45,390 bases of DNA, from the IMG/VR virus record IMGVR_UViG_3300025108_000105, positions 1-45,390 of that record. One strand, 5' to 3'. This document shows, piece by piece, positions 34,006-39,478 of the stretch (its first letter is position 1; each line of letters begins with the position of its first letter). Under the pieces are notes generated by a model. That model made no database searches. It saw nothing but the letters and a program-made list of their open reading frames with translations, and was not told where the DNA came from. The translations under genes and the position numbers were made by a program. This stretch comes from a virus.

Positions 34006-34242
34006 TTAAGATTCCTTATCAGTGTTGATATTATCCATTTCCTGCAAACATGTTCGCAAAGCAATGTTTTGTTGCATGTCCAAATCGGGATGGAACTCTT
34101 TTATCCTCTTGCTCAATGTGTTCGAAGCCCTAGTAACAGCTCTTTCAGTGTATGCATTGCTGTAATCCTCGGCATTTTTGTCATTCGCTCTAACTGTGCT
34201 GCGATAAGCTGCTATCACTTTTGGGTGGATATTTTGAAACAT
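34006..34242 (-). CDS. Small helical protein ending Lys-Glu-Ser, 78 aa
   Basis: Begins MFQNIHPKVIAAYRSTVRAN and is largely helical (AYTERAVTRASNTLSKRIKEF). First gene of the leftward cluster. ATG 34242 has GGGAAAG eight bases upstream; a TTG 42 bases upstream is a less likely start. It ends with the same Lys-Glu-Ser-stop junction as its neighbour. No family recognised. Confidence 0.6.
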   Translation of the reverse strand: MFQNIHPKVIAAYRSTVRANDKNAEDYSNAYTERAVTRASNTLSKRIKEFHPDLDMQQNIALRTCLQEMDNINTDKES

Positions 34243-34667
34243 TTTAACTTTCCCAATTGATTGACTCGCGTGATTGCAAGCCAATGAAAGTGGAAAGTTA
34301 AACAGGTCGCGGCGGCATTACATCCAAACCGTGACACTTGACAGGCCCGTTAGACCCGTTCCCCCTTTCCCTATATGGGCGGCGGCATAGGGAATCAATA
34401 TCGGACCTTATGCACTATTGCAAGAGGTTATTTCATAAAGTTCAAAATGATCTGGAGTCAGGTATCTGAAAAACATCTCGCGGCACATATAAAGGAATCG
34501 GGCGCGCGCGGTTACATAAATACAAAAGATTCGTCAATAGCATCAAACTGGCGATTTAAGCCCCATAGAACACCCTTTAAGTTTTAGCGTCCCGTATATC
34601 AAAAAAGTGATTCGGCGCGTTCTAATCCGTCAACCCCCTATATTTGCATATTAGTCTATTTTTAGGG

Positions 34668-34696
34668 TTGAACCTACTTGGCGAATCATGTTATTC
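34668..34696 (+). promoter_or_regulatory. Candidate promoter with GAATC in spacer
   Basis: TTGAAC (34668-34673), 17-nt spacer, TTATTC (34691-34696). GAATC (34683-34687) lies three bases before the -10 box, as in the downstream early promoters. No gene follows directly, so it may make a leader or regulatory RNA. Confidence 0.45.
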
Positions 34697-34827
34697 TATA
34701 CGTGAGCCGAGGTTTATATTCCTTTAAGTGTTAGTGTTGGCGGATTCCGACTCTATAGTTTAACGATTAAACTAGTTGGAACGAATCATCAACAAAAAAT
34801 CAGACTAAAAAATAAAATGTCAACCCC

Positions 34828-34857
34828 TTGACTTAACCTGATTCGCTCTGGTACTAT
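34828..34857 (+). promoter_or_regulatory. Strong sigma70-like promoter, rightward
   Basis: TTGACT (34828-34833), 18-nt spacer holding GATTC (34840-34844), TACTAT (34852-34857). It points toward the iterons and the early genes. Confidence 0.65.
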
Positions 34858-34900
34858 AGAGGTTCTGTGACTCGTATCAAAAGCGAATCAAAAGATTGCA

Positions 34901-34929
34901 ATAGTAAAGATTTGATTCGCATGAGTCAA
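34901..34929 (-). promoter_or_regulatory. Strong sigma70-like promoter, leftward
   Basis: On the minus strand TTGACT (34924-34929), 17-nt spacer with GAATC, TACTAT (34901-34906). It is the best leftward promoter for the Gp88-like cluster, though about 660 nt from its first gene. Confidence 0.65.
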
Positions 34930-34968
34930 CAGTTAATTAAAGGGTCTAGGCATTGAAACAATTATCAC

Positions 34969-35050
34969 GAATCAGTTACTTAATTGAAACAATAGGGAGT
35001 CAACAGTTGACACAAATATCGTTACTTTTGTTACTGATTCGTAACAATTC
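34969..35050. promoter_or_regulatory. Divergent promoter pair sharing a GTCAACAGTTGAC palindrome
   Basis: The palindrome (34999-35011) provides back-to-back -35 boxes. Each side has a 17-nt spacer and a matching downstream element: GTTACT then GATTCG on the plus strand (35030-35041), AGTAAC then TGATTCG on the minus strand (34968-34980). Both start regions share ACTGATTCGT. The -10 boxes are weak, suggesting activation. Confidence 0.55.
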
Positions 35051-35053
35051 ATG

Positions 35054-35116
35054 ATGTAAGAATCGTTCACAATTTGAGTCAATAGGGTTGACAAGTATTG
35101 TGAACGATTATTGCGA
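35054..35116. promoter_or_regulatory. Divergent promoters with 13-bp operator repeats
   Basis: AATCGTTCACAAT (35061-35073) and its exact inverse ATTGTGAACGATT (35097-35109) each lie at the same place in the 17-nt spacer of oppositely directed promoters: minus strand TTGACT/TTACAT (35082-35054) and plus strand TTGACA/TTGCGA (35088-35116). The placement suggests one regulator binds each spacer. Confidence 0.6.
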
Positions 35117-35169
35117 TTCTGTAACAAATTGTGATGATAACGGTAACATTCAGATTCAAGAATGTAAGA

Positions 35170-35364
35170 CCCCACCGAGGGAATTAGAGACACCCCTACG
35201 AGGGAATTAGAGACACCCCACCGAGGGAATTAGAGACACCCCTACGAGGGAATTAGAGATACCCCTACGAGGGAATTAGAGATACCCCTACGAGGGAATT
35301 TAGGGTACGAGGGAATTTAGGGTACACCCCTACAAGGGAATTTAGGGTACGAGGGAATTAGAAT
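35170..35364 (+). repeat. Nine-copy iteron array, core GAGGGAATTWRRG
   Basis: Cores begin at 35177, 35200, 35223, 35246, 35269, 35292, 35309, 35334 and 35351. The first six are spaced exactly 23 bp (unit TACGAGGGAATTAGAGACACCCC with few changes); the last three are shortened or spread (17, 25, 17 bp). Such iterons usually bind a replication or regulatory protein. It lies just before the first early promoter. Confidence 0.85.
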
Positions 35365-35401
35365 AAGAATCAAAAGGTTAACATACAAAATAAAATAGTG
35401 T

Positions 35402-35431
35402 TTGACACTACCACCCGAATCACTGTAGAGT
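35402..35431 (+). promoter_or_regulatory. Early promoter 1 (GAATC in spacer)
   Basis: TTGACA, 18-nt spacer, TAGAGT; GAATC at 35417-35421, four bases before the -10 box. Drives the 101-aa gene 41 bases downstream. Confidence 0.75.
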
Positions 35432-35471
35432 AATCTCAAGTCAGATGGATATAACCTAGAAAGGATTTCAA

Positions 35472-35777
35472 ATGTACGCTCCATACCATAACGGCGATCT
35501 TAAAGGCAACCCACCGATCCTTGGTGCATTTAATGAGAAAGGCACTGGCAACCGCTTTGAGTTTACCACCAGATCAGAGGAGGAAATGGACACCTTTGCA
35601 CCTGACTACCCACACAAGATTTTTGTTGGTCCTTGGGGTTTTGTAGAGACACGCGCTGCATTAGTCCTTAAGACTGTCGCTTATGTGGTTATAGATGAGA
35701 ATGCAGAGGGAAACCCTGTCGTTGAGAAGTGGTCAATAAACAACTGGGTTGAGTATTCGGTGGTTGACAAACAATAA
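35472..35777 (+). CDS. Early protein, 101 aa
   Basis: Begins MYAPYHNGDLKGNPPILGAF. Acidic, beta-rich, with YPHKIFVGPWGFVETRAAL and YVVIDENAEGNPVVEKW. No family recognised. Ribosome site AAAGGA before ATG. First of a series of small early genes that may serve host takeover. The -35 box of the next promoter lies inside its last codons. Confidence 0.7.
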   Translation: MYAPYHNGDLKGNPPILGAFNEKGTGNRFEFTTRSEEEMDTFAPDYPHKIFVGPWGFVETRAALVLKTVAYVVIDENAEGNPVVEKWSINNWVEYSVVDKQ

Positions 35778-35807
35778 GAATCACTGTAGATTACCTATAG
35801 TTAAACA
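35764..35807 (+). promoter_or_regulatory. Early promoter 2 with triplicated 35-nt leader
   Basis: TTGACA (35764-35769), 17-nt spacer, TAGATT (35787-35792); GAATC 35778-35782. Bases 35773-35807 recur identically at 36036-36070 and 36531-36565. Confidence 0.8.
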
Positions 35808-35821
35808 GAAGGGGTTGAGAA

Positions 35822-36037
35822 ATGAAAAACGTCATAGAGGTTAAGACAACACAGACCCGTGATAGTTGGGGTAACAAAGGTGTCTGCACTTATAAGCGTA
35901 TGTCTGAGTGGTTCGATAACGGGGGGCAGTGGATTGATAGTTTGGCTGATGTGGTCGTAAGTGATACATCCACAGGTCATGGTTGGGGTGGTCGTATGAG
36001 CAAAACAGATTGGGATAAAATAAAGGTTGACACCTAA
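35822..36037 (+). CDS. Early protein, 71 aa
   Basis: Begins MKNVIEVKTTQTRDSWGNKG; middle MSEWFDNGGQWIDSLADVVV; ends with KTDWDKIKVDT. No family recognised. Own promoter, own ribosome site (AAGGGG upstream). The next promoter's -35 overlaps its final codons. Confidence 0.7.
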   Translation: MKNVIEVKTTQTRDSWGNKGVCTYKRMSEWFDNGGQWIDSLADVVVSDTSTGHGWGGRMSKTDWDKIKVDT

Positions 36038-36070
36038 TAAGAATCACTGTAGATTACCTATAGTTAAACA
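36027..36070 (+). promoter_or_regulatory. Early promoter 3 with triplicated 35-nt leader
   Basis: TTGACA (36027-36032), 17-nt spacer, TAGATT (36050-36055); GAATC 36041-36045. Leader identical to promoters 2 and 4 over 36036-36070. Confidence 0.8.
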
Positions 36071-36092
36071 GACACAAATAAAGGATACTATC

Positions 36093-36290
36093 ATGTATTA
36101 CCTAGAAACAGACGTAACAGGCGATCACATTCGGATCGAGTGGAATGGAAGCGCCACATTTAACTTCCAGACACCTATCGGTGGTGAATGGGTGGACTAC
36201 CACTGTTTCACCTGCTATGAGTACGATAACGAATTGCAAGCGATGGAGTATGCGCTTGAGGTGTTGCTTGAGTTAGAAGGGGAATACTGA
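36093..36290 (+). CDS. Early acidic protein, 65 aa
   Basis: Begins MYYLETDVTGDHIRIEWNGS; contains a Cys pair (HCFTCYEY) and an acidic helix (NELQAMEYALEVLLELEGE). ATG 36093 is used because AAAGGA precedes it; upstream in-frame codons lie in the promoter leader. No family recognised. Confidence 0.65.
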   Translation: MYYLETDVTGDHIRIEWNGSATFNFQTPIGGEWVDYHCFTCYEYDNELQAMEYALEVLLELEGEY

Positions 36291-36291
36291 T

Positions 36292-36525
36292 ATGACAAAT
36301 ACTTATGATTTTGTAGCTTGGGGTGAAGTCTTGATCCGTAACGCTAAGACTGGTAAGGAAGATAAGGTAGAGCTTTCGAACATACCTATGACTTGGAACC
36401 CAGAGGAAATTAGCAGGGACGCAGCGGTTTATTGGGCTGTTGTTGATACGGTAGGGTCTCAGTTTGGTAACGATGTTGATTGGTTCTCTGTGGTATCCTA
36501 CGGGTCTAGCTCAAGTAACAGTTGA
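36292..36525 (+). CDS. Early protein, 77 aa
   Basis: Begins MTNTYDFVAWGEVLIRNAKT; likely beta-rich, ending in a Ser-rich tail. It starts one base after the upstream stop and probably shares promoter 3, the one two-gene unit at this end of the array. Function unknown. Confidence 0.65.
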   Translation: MTNTYDFVAWGEVLIRNAKTGKEDKVELSNIPMTWNPEEISRDAAVYWAVVDTVGSQFGNDVDWFSVVSYGSSSSNS

Positions 36526-36565
36526 CAAACAATAAGAATCACTGTAGATTACCTATAGTTAAACA
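36522..36565 (+). promoter_or_regulatory. Early promoter 4 with triplicated 35-nt leader
   Basis: TTGACA (36522-36527), 17-nt spacer, TAGATT (36545-36550); GAATC 36536-36540. The -35 box overlaps the stop of the upstream gene. Confidence 0.8.
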
Positions 36566-36581
36566 AACAAGGAATTAAGAC

Positions 36582-36830
36582 ATGCCAGTAGGTATCAGAA
36601 TCTTCCAAGAACGCGCTCAGTCAACATACACAGCACCTATTCACACTGTTTATGGCGATTGTATGTACAGTGCTTTAAAGGACGCAGTTCGCTGGTGTGT
36701 TCATCATCACCTAGCTGCACGTCCTGAAGATCACGCACCTGACAAGACCTTGTACCTATACGACTGCTTAGGTGGTCTAAGGGTAGAGGTTCGTCGTAGG
36801 GATCGTGAGATAACTCTTGTTAAAACTTAG
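36582..36830 (+). CDS. Early protein, 82 aa
   Basis: Begins MPVGIRIFQERAQSTYTAPI; basic and His-rich middle (WCVHHHLAARPEDHAPD), C-terminal GGLRVEVRRRDREITLV. Three Cys with two His near them could bind metal. Own promoter; AAGGAATT upstream of ATG. No family recognised. Confidence 0.65.
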   Translation: MPVGIRIFQERAQSTYTAPIHTVYGDCMYSALKDAVRWCVHHHLAARPEDHAPDKTLYLYDCLGGLRVEVRRRDREITLVKT

Positions 36831-36833
36831 TAG

Positions 36834-36862
36834 TTGACATAGGATGCGAATCACTGCATAAA
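36834..36862 (+). promoter_or_regulatory. Early promoter 5 (GAATC in spacer)
   Basis: TTGACA (36834-36839), 17-nt spacer, CATAAA (36857-36862); GAATC 36848-36852. The -10 box is poor, so it may need an activator. Confidence 0.6.
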
Positions 36863-36885
36863 GGTTTCATACAAGGAGAGAACAT

Positions 36886-36978
36886 ATGCCAGAGCAAGAT
36901 GATCCATGCGATGATTGGTCAGGTCAAGATATACCTACCACAAACAAAGATAAGAAAGATAAGGAACCTAAGAAATGA
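36886..36978 (+). CDS. Very small charged protein, 30 aa
   Basis: Begins MPEQDDPCDDWSGQDIPTTN; an acidic first half and a lysine-rich end (KDKKDKEPKK). Good AAGGAGAG ribosome site and ATGA overlap with the next gene support translation. Function unknown; it may mainly couple translation to its neighbour. Confidence 0.5.
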   Translation: MPEQDDPCDDWSGQDIPTTNKDKKDKEPKK

Positions 36979-37187
36979 CTGAACAAGAATATACCCGTCA
37001 CGATCTTCTTAAGGTCATAGCAGACACACACCCCGATTGTTACGCAAGTCAGTCTGGTAACCTAAAAGCTGCATTGGCAAGTGTACTGATCCAAGTGGAG
37101 GTACATGACCCTGAACTGTTCAAGAAAATCATGAACTTTGAAATGGGATGTCAGAAGGCGGGGTTCACTAAGTTTACTGACTATTGA
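36975..37187 (+). CDS. Early protein, 70 aa
   Basis: Begins MTEQEYTRHDLLKVIADTHP; helical (LKAALASVLIQVEVHDPELFKKIMN). No family recognised. ATGA-coupled to the 30-aa gene; the next promoter overlaps its stop. Confidence 0.65.
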   Translation: MTEQEYTRHDLLKVIADTHPDCYASQSGNLKAALASVLIQVEVHDPELFKKIMNFEMGCQKAGFTKFTDY

Positions 37188-37212
37188 CATTACCTTACGA
37201 ATCACCTATACT
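37184..37212 (+). promoter_or_regulatory. Early promoter 6 (GAATC in spacer)
   Basis: TTGACA (37184-37189), 17-nt spacer, TATACT (37207-37212), close to consensus; GAATC 37199-37203, three bases before the -10. Confidence 0.8.
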
Positions 37213-37237
37213 GGGTACATAAACAAGGAGAGACACA

Positions 37238-37444
37238 ATGTTCGAAGACATGATAAATGATGTACTAGAGACAGTATTCCCTGAGAGCTTCCCAACTGAG
37301 ACTGATCTTGATGATTTTTGGGATTGGGCCTATGACAATATGAGTGATTGGTCTGAAGGTGTTCGTGCTGAGGCAATGGTAGAACACTACATAGATGAGG
37401 TACAATATGTACCCTTAGGTAAGTCTGATGAAGAGGAAAGGTAA
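37238..37444 (+). CDS. Highly acidic early protein, 68 aa (DNA-mimic candidate)
   Basis: Begins MFEDMINDVLETVFPESFPT. It has 21 Asp/Glu and only three Lys/Arg in 68 residues, net charge about -18, with regularly spaced acid pairs and Trp. Such small early acidic proteins in phages (T7 Ocr is the model) often mimic DNA to block restriction or other DNA-binding enzymes; that is inference. Strong promoter and AAGGAGAG site. The next gene, strongly basic, starts inside it. Confidence 0.7.
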   Translation: MFEDMINDVLETVFPESFPTETDLDDFWDWAYDNMSDWSEGVRAEAMVEHYIDEVQYVPLGKSDEEER

Positions 37445-37586
37445 GGTTATAAATCCAAGAGACCCCTCAGCGAAACTTAGGTCTGAGGGCGCCCTAAGGA
37501 CTAGAGTAGTGGCTGATAAACGTAAGAAGGTTGGCCGAAAGGTTAAGCACAAAAGAGGAAATCAAGATGTTCGTAGTAGTAAATAA
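37428..37586 (+). CDS. Highly basic early protein, 52 aa
   Basis: Begins MKRKGKVINPRDPSAKLRSE. It has 20 Lys/Arg and four Asp/Glu, net about +16, so it probably binds nucleic acid or its acidic neighbour. It overlaps the acidic gene by 17 bases and the next gene by 20. The start has no strong ribosome site, so translation is probably coupled. No family recognised. Confidence 0.55.
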   Translation: MKRKGKVINPRDPSAKLRSEGALRTRVVADKRKKVGRKVKHKRGNQDVRSSK

Positions 37587-37698
37587 AAAATCAGGTATAC
37601 CAGTGGCTTATTCTAACAGCTTTAGAGAAGCCTTGCATTACCTAAATGTTTACAATCAAGACTCCCCTCATGAATTGAAGGAAGTCGTTCAGGAGTGA
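37567..37698 (+). CDS. Small protein, 43 aa
   Basis: Begins MFVVVNKKSGIPVAYSNSFR, then a helix (EALHYLNVYN) and an acidic end. AGAGGAAA lies upstream at good distance. It overlaps the basic gene in a different frame. No family recognised. Confidence 0.55.
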   Translation: MFVVVNKKSGIPVAYSNSFREALHYLNVYNQDSPHELKEVVQE

Positions 37699-37734
37699 GC
37701 TATAGGAATCTAAAATGAGGCATAGGAATAACAC

Positions 37735-37763
37735 TTGACCACATAAACGAATCATGCTACAAC
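37735..37763 (+). promoter_or_regulatory. Early promoter 7 (GAATC in spacer)
   Basis: TTGACC (37735-37740), 17-nt spacer, TACAAC (37758-37763); GAATC 37749-37753. Last of the series; it precedes the multi-gene unit that ends with the sigma-like gene. Confidence 0.7.
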
Positions 37764-37790
37764 TAAAGAACACAAGCAAGGAGATAAAAA

Positions 37791-38063
37791 ATGCTTACTA
37801 AAGAAACAGTACGTGACGCCTTAGAGGTTATCGGTAACAAGTTCTTCACTGTGTCATTCGTAGCTAAGGATGGTGGTGTACGGGTTTACAATGGTCGTAT
37901 CAACATCAAGAAGGGTCTAAAGAACAACGAGCGTTCCGAGATTGTACGTAAGGCTTTCCAAGCTAACGGTGTGGTACCTATCAAGATTGATGGTGAACAG
38001 TTCAAGGCATTCAAACTGGACAACGTATTGTCTATCAAGAGCATGGGACAGGAGTGGGCATAG
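37791..38063 (+). CDS. Sm/SH3-like small protein (DUF2693/WYL_2-like)
   Basis: 90 residues. The pattern FFTVSFVAKDGGVRVYNGRINIKKGL followed by FKAFKLDNVLSIK resembles a phage family with an SH3/Sm-like beta barrel (DUF2693), often next to replication genes; function unknown. AAGGAGAT ribosome site. Family assignment is moderate. Confidence 0.6.
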   Translation: MLTKETVRDALEVIGNKFFTVSFVAKDGGVRVYNGRINIKKGLKNNERSEIVRKAFQANGVVPIKIDGEQFKAFKLDNVLSIKSMGQEWA

Positions 38064-38458
38064 TGACACCACTTATGTGCCTCGCAGTAGCAGTATTCTT
38101 CGAGACTAGAGGAGAACCCTACCAAGGGAAGGAAGCAGTAGCTAACGTAATAATAAACAGGGTAGAGGACAGCAGGTATCCTAATGACGTATGTTCTGTG
38201 GTGTGGGAACCTAAAGCATTTAGCTATACACATGATGGCCTACACGATGACCCTAAGCGTCACACAGGGTATCAGGACAAGATTGCGTGGGTAGATAGCC
38301 AAGAGGTAGCTAAAGAGGCTCTACAAGGCAATACTCTAGGTATGACAAGCACACACTACCATGCAAAAAATGTCTTGCCATTCTGGGCGAATCATTATAG
38401 TCTTGATGGACAGGTTGGCAACCACTTGTTCTACACTAATGAAACACCATATAAATAG
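38063..38458 (+). CDS. SleB/CwlJ-like cell wall hydrolase
   Basis: 131 residues. CLAVAVFFETRGEPYQGKEAVANVIINRV and CSVVWEPKAFSY are the signature of the Hydrolase_2 (SleB) family, which cleaves peptidoglycan; the Glu of FETRGE is the likely catalytic acid. Start GTG 38063 overlaps the upstream TAG and has AGGAG eight bases before it; GTG 38054 lies inside that ribosome site and is rejected. No signal peptide. It is a second lysin far from the lysis cassette, in the early region. Confidence 0.85.
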   Translation: MTPLMCLAVAVFFETRGEPYQGKEAVANVIINRVEDSRYPNDVCSVVWEPKAFSYTHDGLHDDPKRHTGYQDKIAWVDSQEVAKEALQGNTLGMTSTHYHAKNVLPFWANHYSLDGQVGNHLFYTNETPYK

Positions 38459-38468
38459 GATACACGAT

Positions 38469-38618
38469 ATGACTAACGAACTTGAGAGACATCTACGAGA
38501 GCTTGGAGTATTGGCGGTAGACACATTCGAGGAGCTTGCTTCACCTGAACCTGATCGTATGCATAAGGGTTACTTCAATGATCCACGGGATGCTATTACT
38601 GGCGAACTACCTTTCTAA
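38469..38618 (+). CDS. Small acidic protein, 49 aa
   Basis: Begins MTNELERHLRELGVLAVDTF; a helix, then FNDPRDAITGELPF. Ten bases after the hydrolase stop. No family recognised; ribosome site is weak. Confidence 0.55.
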   Translation: MTNELERHLRELGVLAVDTFEELASPEPDRMHKGYFNDPRDAITGELPF

Positions 38619-38642
38619 TAACCCCCTACAGGAGAATATGAC

Positions 38643-38879
38643 ATGAACATTTATTACATGGGTGAGAACCTAACTAACTCTAAGTTCCCTATCAAAGTGT
38701 GGAACGATCAGATACCTCGCAACGTAGGTGCTACGAAATGCCCTTCAGGGGAATATGAGAGTAAGACAACAGGTTGGGGCGAACCTGAGAAGGGTGGCGT
38801 AGGTGCAGATGCAGGGTTGCGCAGCGTTAACAACACAGACGACACACGTACAGACAGTTTCCCAAAGGAAGGCAAATAA
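38643..38879 (+). CDS. Hypothetical protein, 78 aa
   Basis: Begins MNIYYMGENLTNSKFPIKVW; the second half is Gly-rich and probably disordered (SKTTGWGEPEKGGVGADAGL). AGGAGA upstream. It ends one base before the sigma-like gene. No family recognised. Confidence 0.6.
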   Translation: MNIYYMGENLTNSKFPIKVWNDQIPRNVGATKCPSGEYESKTTGWGEPEKGGVGADAGLRSVNNTDDTRTDSFPKEGK

Positions 38880-38880
38880 C

Positions 38881-39468
38881 ATGACACCTGAGTTTATCAC
38901 TACACTCTCTAAGAAGAGCGCCAGCAAGTACCGTAACACAAGCCACCATGACGATCTGATCTCCGAAGGGGTTATGGCTGCATACGAAGAACTAAACGCC
39001 AACCCTCAAGCACCTGAGAACCGTATCTATCAGGTCATCAGCACGGCACAGTGGAAGTTCCTGAATGTAGACTGTTTACCTGTTACTATACCCTTTGAGC
39101 TTGTGCGTGTAGCTAAAGGTCTAGGTTCACCAGAGGACAAACGCGGTTACTCAGATGAAACTATTGAGTGGGCTAAGTTGATCTGTGAGGCACCACAACT
39201 GGACTCCAGCTTGCACGACGAAGACAACGAGTCAGACCAAGCAGAGTCTTATGAGCGTCAGGATTTGGTTAAAGATGTATGGGATTCTGCTAAAGAGTGT
39301 CTTACAGAAGAAGAGTACGACCTATTCCATATGTACTTCGATCAAGGCCATAACGGAGAGGTCTTAGGGGCCGATTTGAATGTGACCCGACAGGCTATCA
39401 ACGTAAGAATTAAAAAGTCTTGTGAAAAGGTTCGCAAGCACGTTGTGAATAAAAAGTGGGAGTTGTAA
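38881..39468 (+). CDS. RNA polymerase sigma factor-like protein
   Basis: 195 residues with both DNA-contacting parts of a sigma70-family protein. Region 2-like: NTSHHDDLISEGVMAAYEEL (about 20-40) and a helix with aromatic residues after it. Region 4-like helix-turn-helix: LTEEEYDLFHMYF, EVLGADLNVTRQAINVRI (about 140-185). It would redirect host RNA polymerase to phage promoters. It ends ten bases before the 62-nt promoter repeat that heads the replication operon, of which a second copy heads the structural operon. Function is inferred from pattern and context. Confidence 0.75.
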   Translation: MTPEFITTLSKKSASKYRNTSHHDDLISEGVMAAYEELNANPQAPENRIYQVISTAQWKFLNVDCLPVTIPFELVRVAKGLGSPEDKRGYSDETIEWAKLICEAPQLDSSLHDEDNESDQAESYERQDLVKDVWDSAKECLTEEEYDLFHMYFDQGHNGEVLGADLNVTRQAINVRIKKSCEKVRKHVVNKKWEL

Positions 39469-39478
39469 CATTTCGTGA

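Larger units (their letters stand above)
34285..35471. promoter_or_regulatory. Central divergent control region
   Basis: About 1.2 kb without a supportable gene, between the leftward cluster and the rightward early genes. From left: a GC-rich part with a repeated GCGGCGGCAT (34311 and 34380 areas); a promoter-dense part (34600-35160) with 17 GANTC sites in about 550 bp and several TTGAC boxes on both strands; a 13-bp inverted repeat; and a nine-copy iteron (35170-35364). It is the best candidate for both the early promoter switch and a replication origin. Confidence 0.75.

Noticed and set aside
34285-34640. tRNA or small RNA gene in the GC-rich part of the control region
   Set aside because: No cloverleaf with a TTC loop and matching acceptor stem was found by eye; GC-rich repeats alone are not enough.
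35170-35364. Possible CRISPR array
   Set aside because: Copies repeat every 17-25 bp with no unique spacers between them and no cas genes; it is a tandem iteron.
38881-39468. Ordinary helix-turn-helix repressor
   Set aside because: Both a region 2-like segment near residues 20-40 and a region 4-like C-terminus are visible, which fits a sigma-family protein better than a one-domain repressor.
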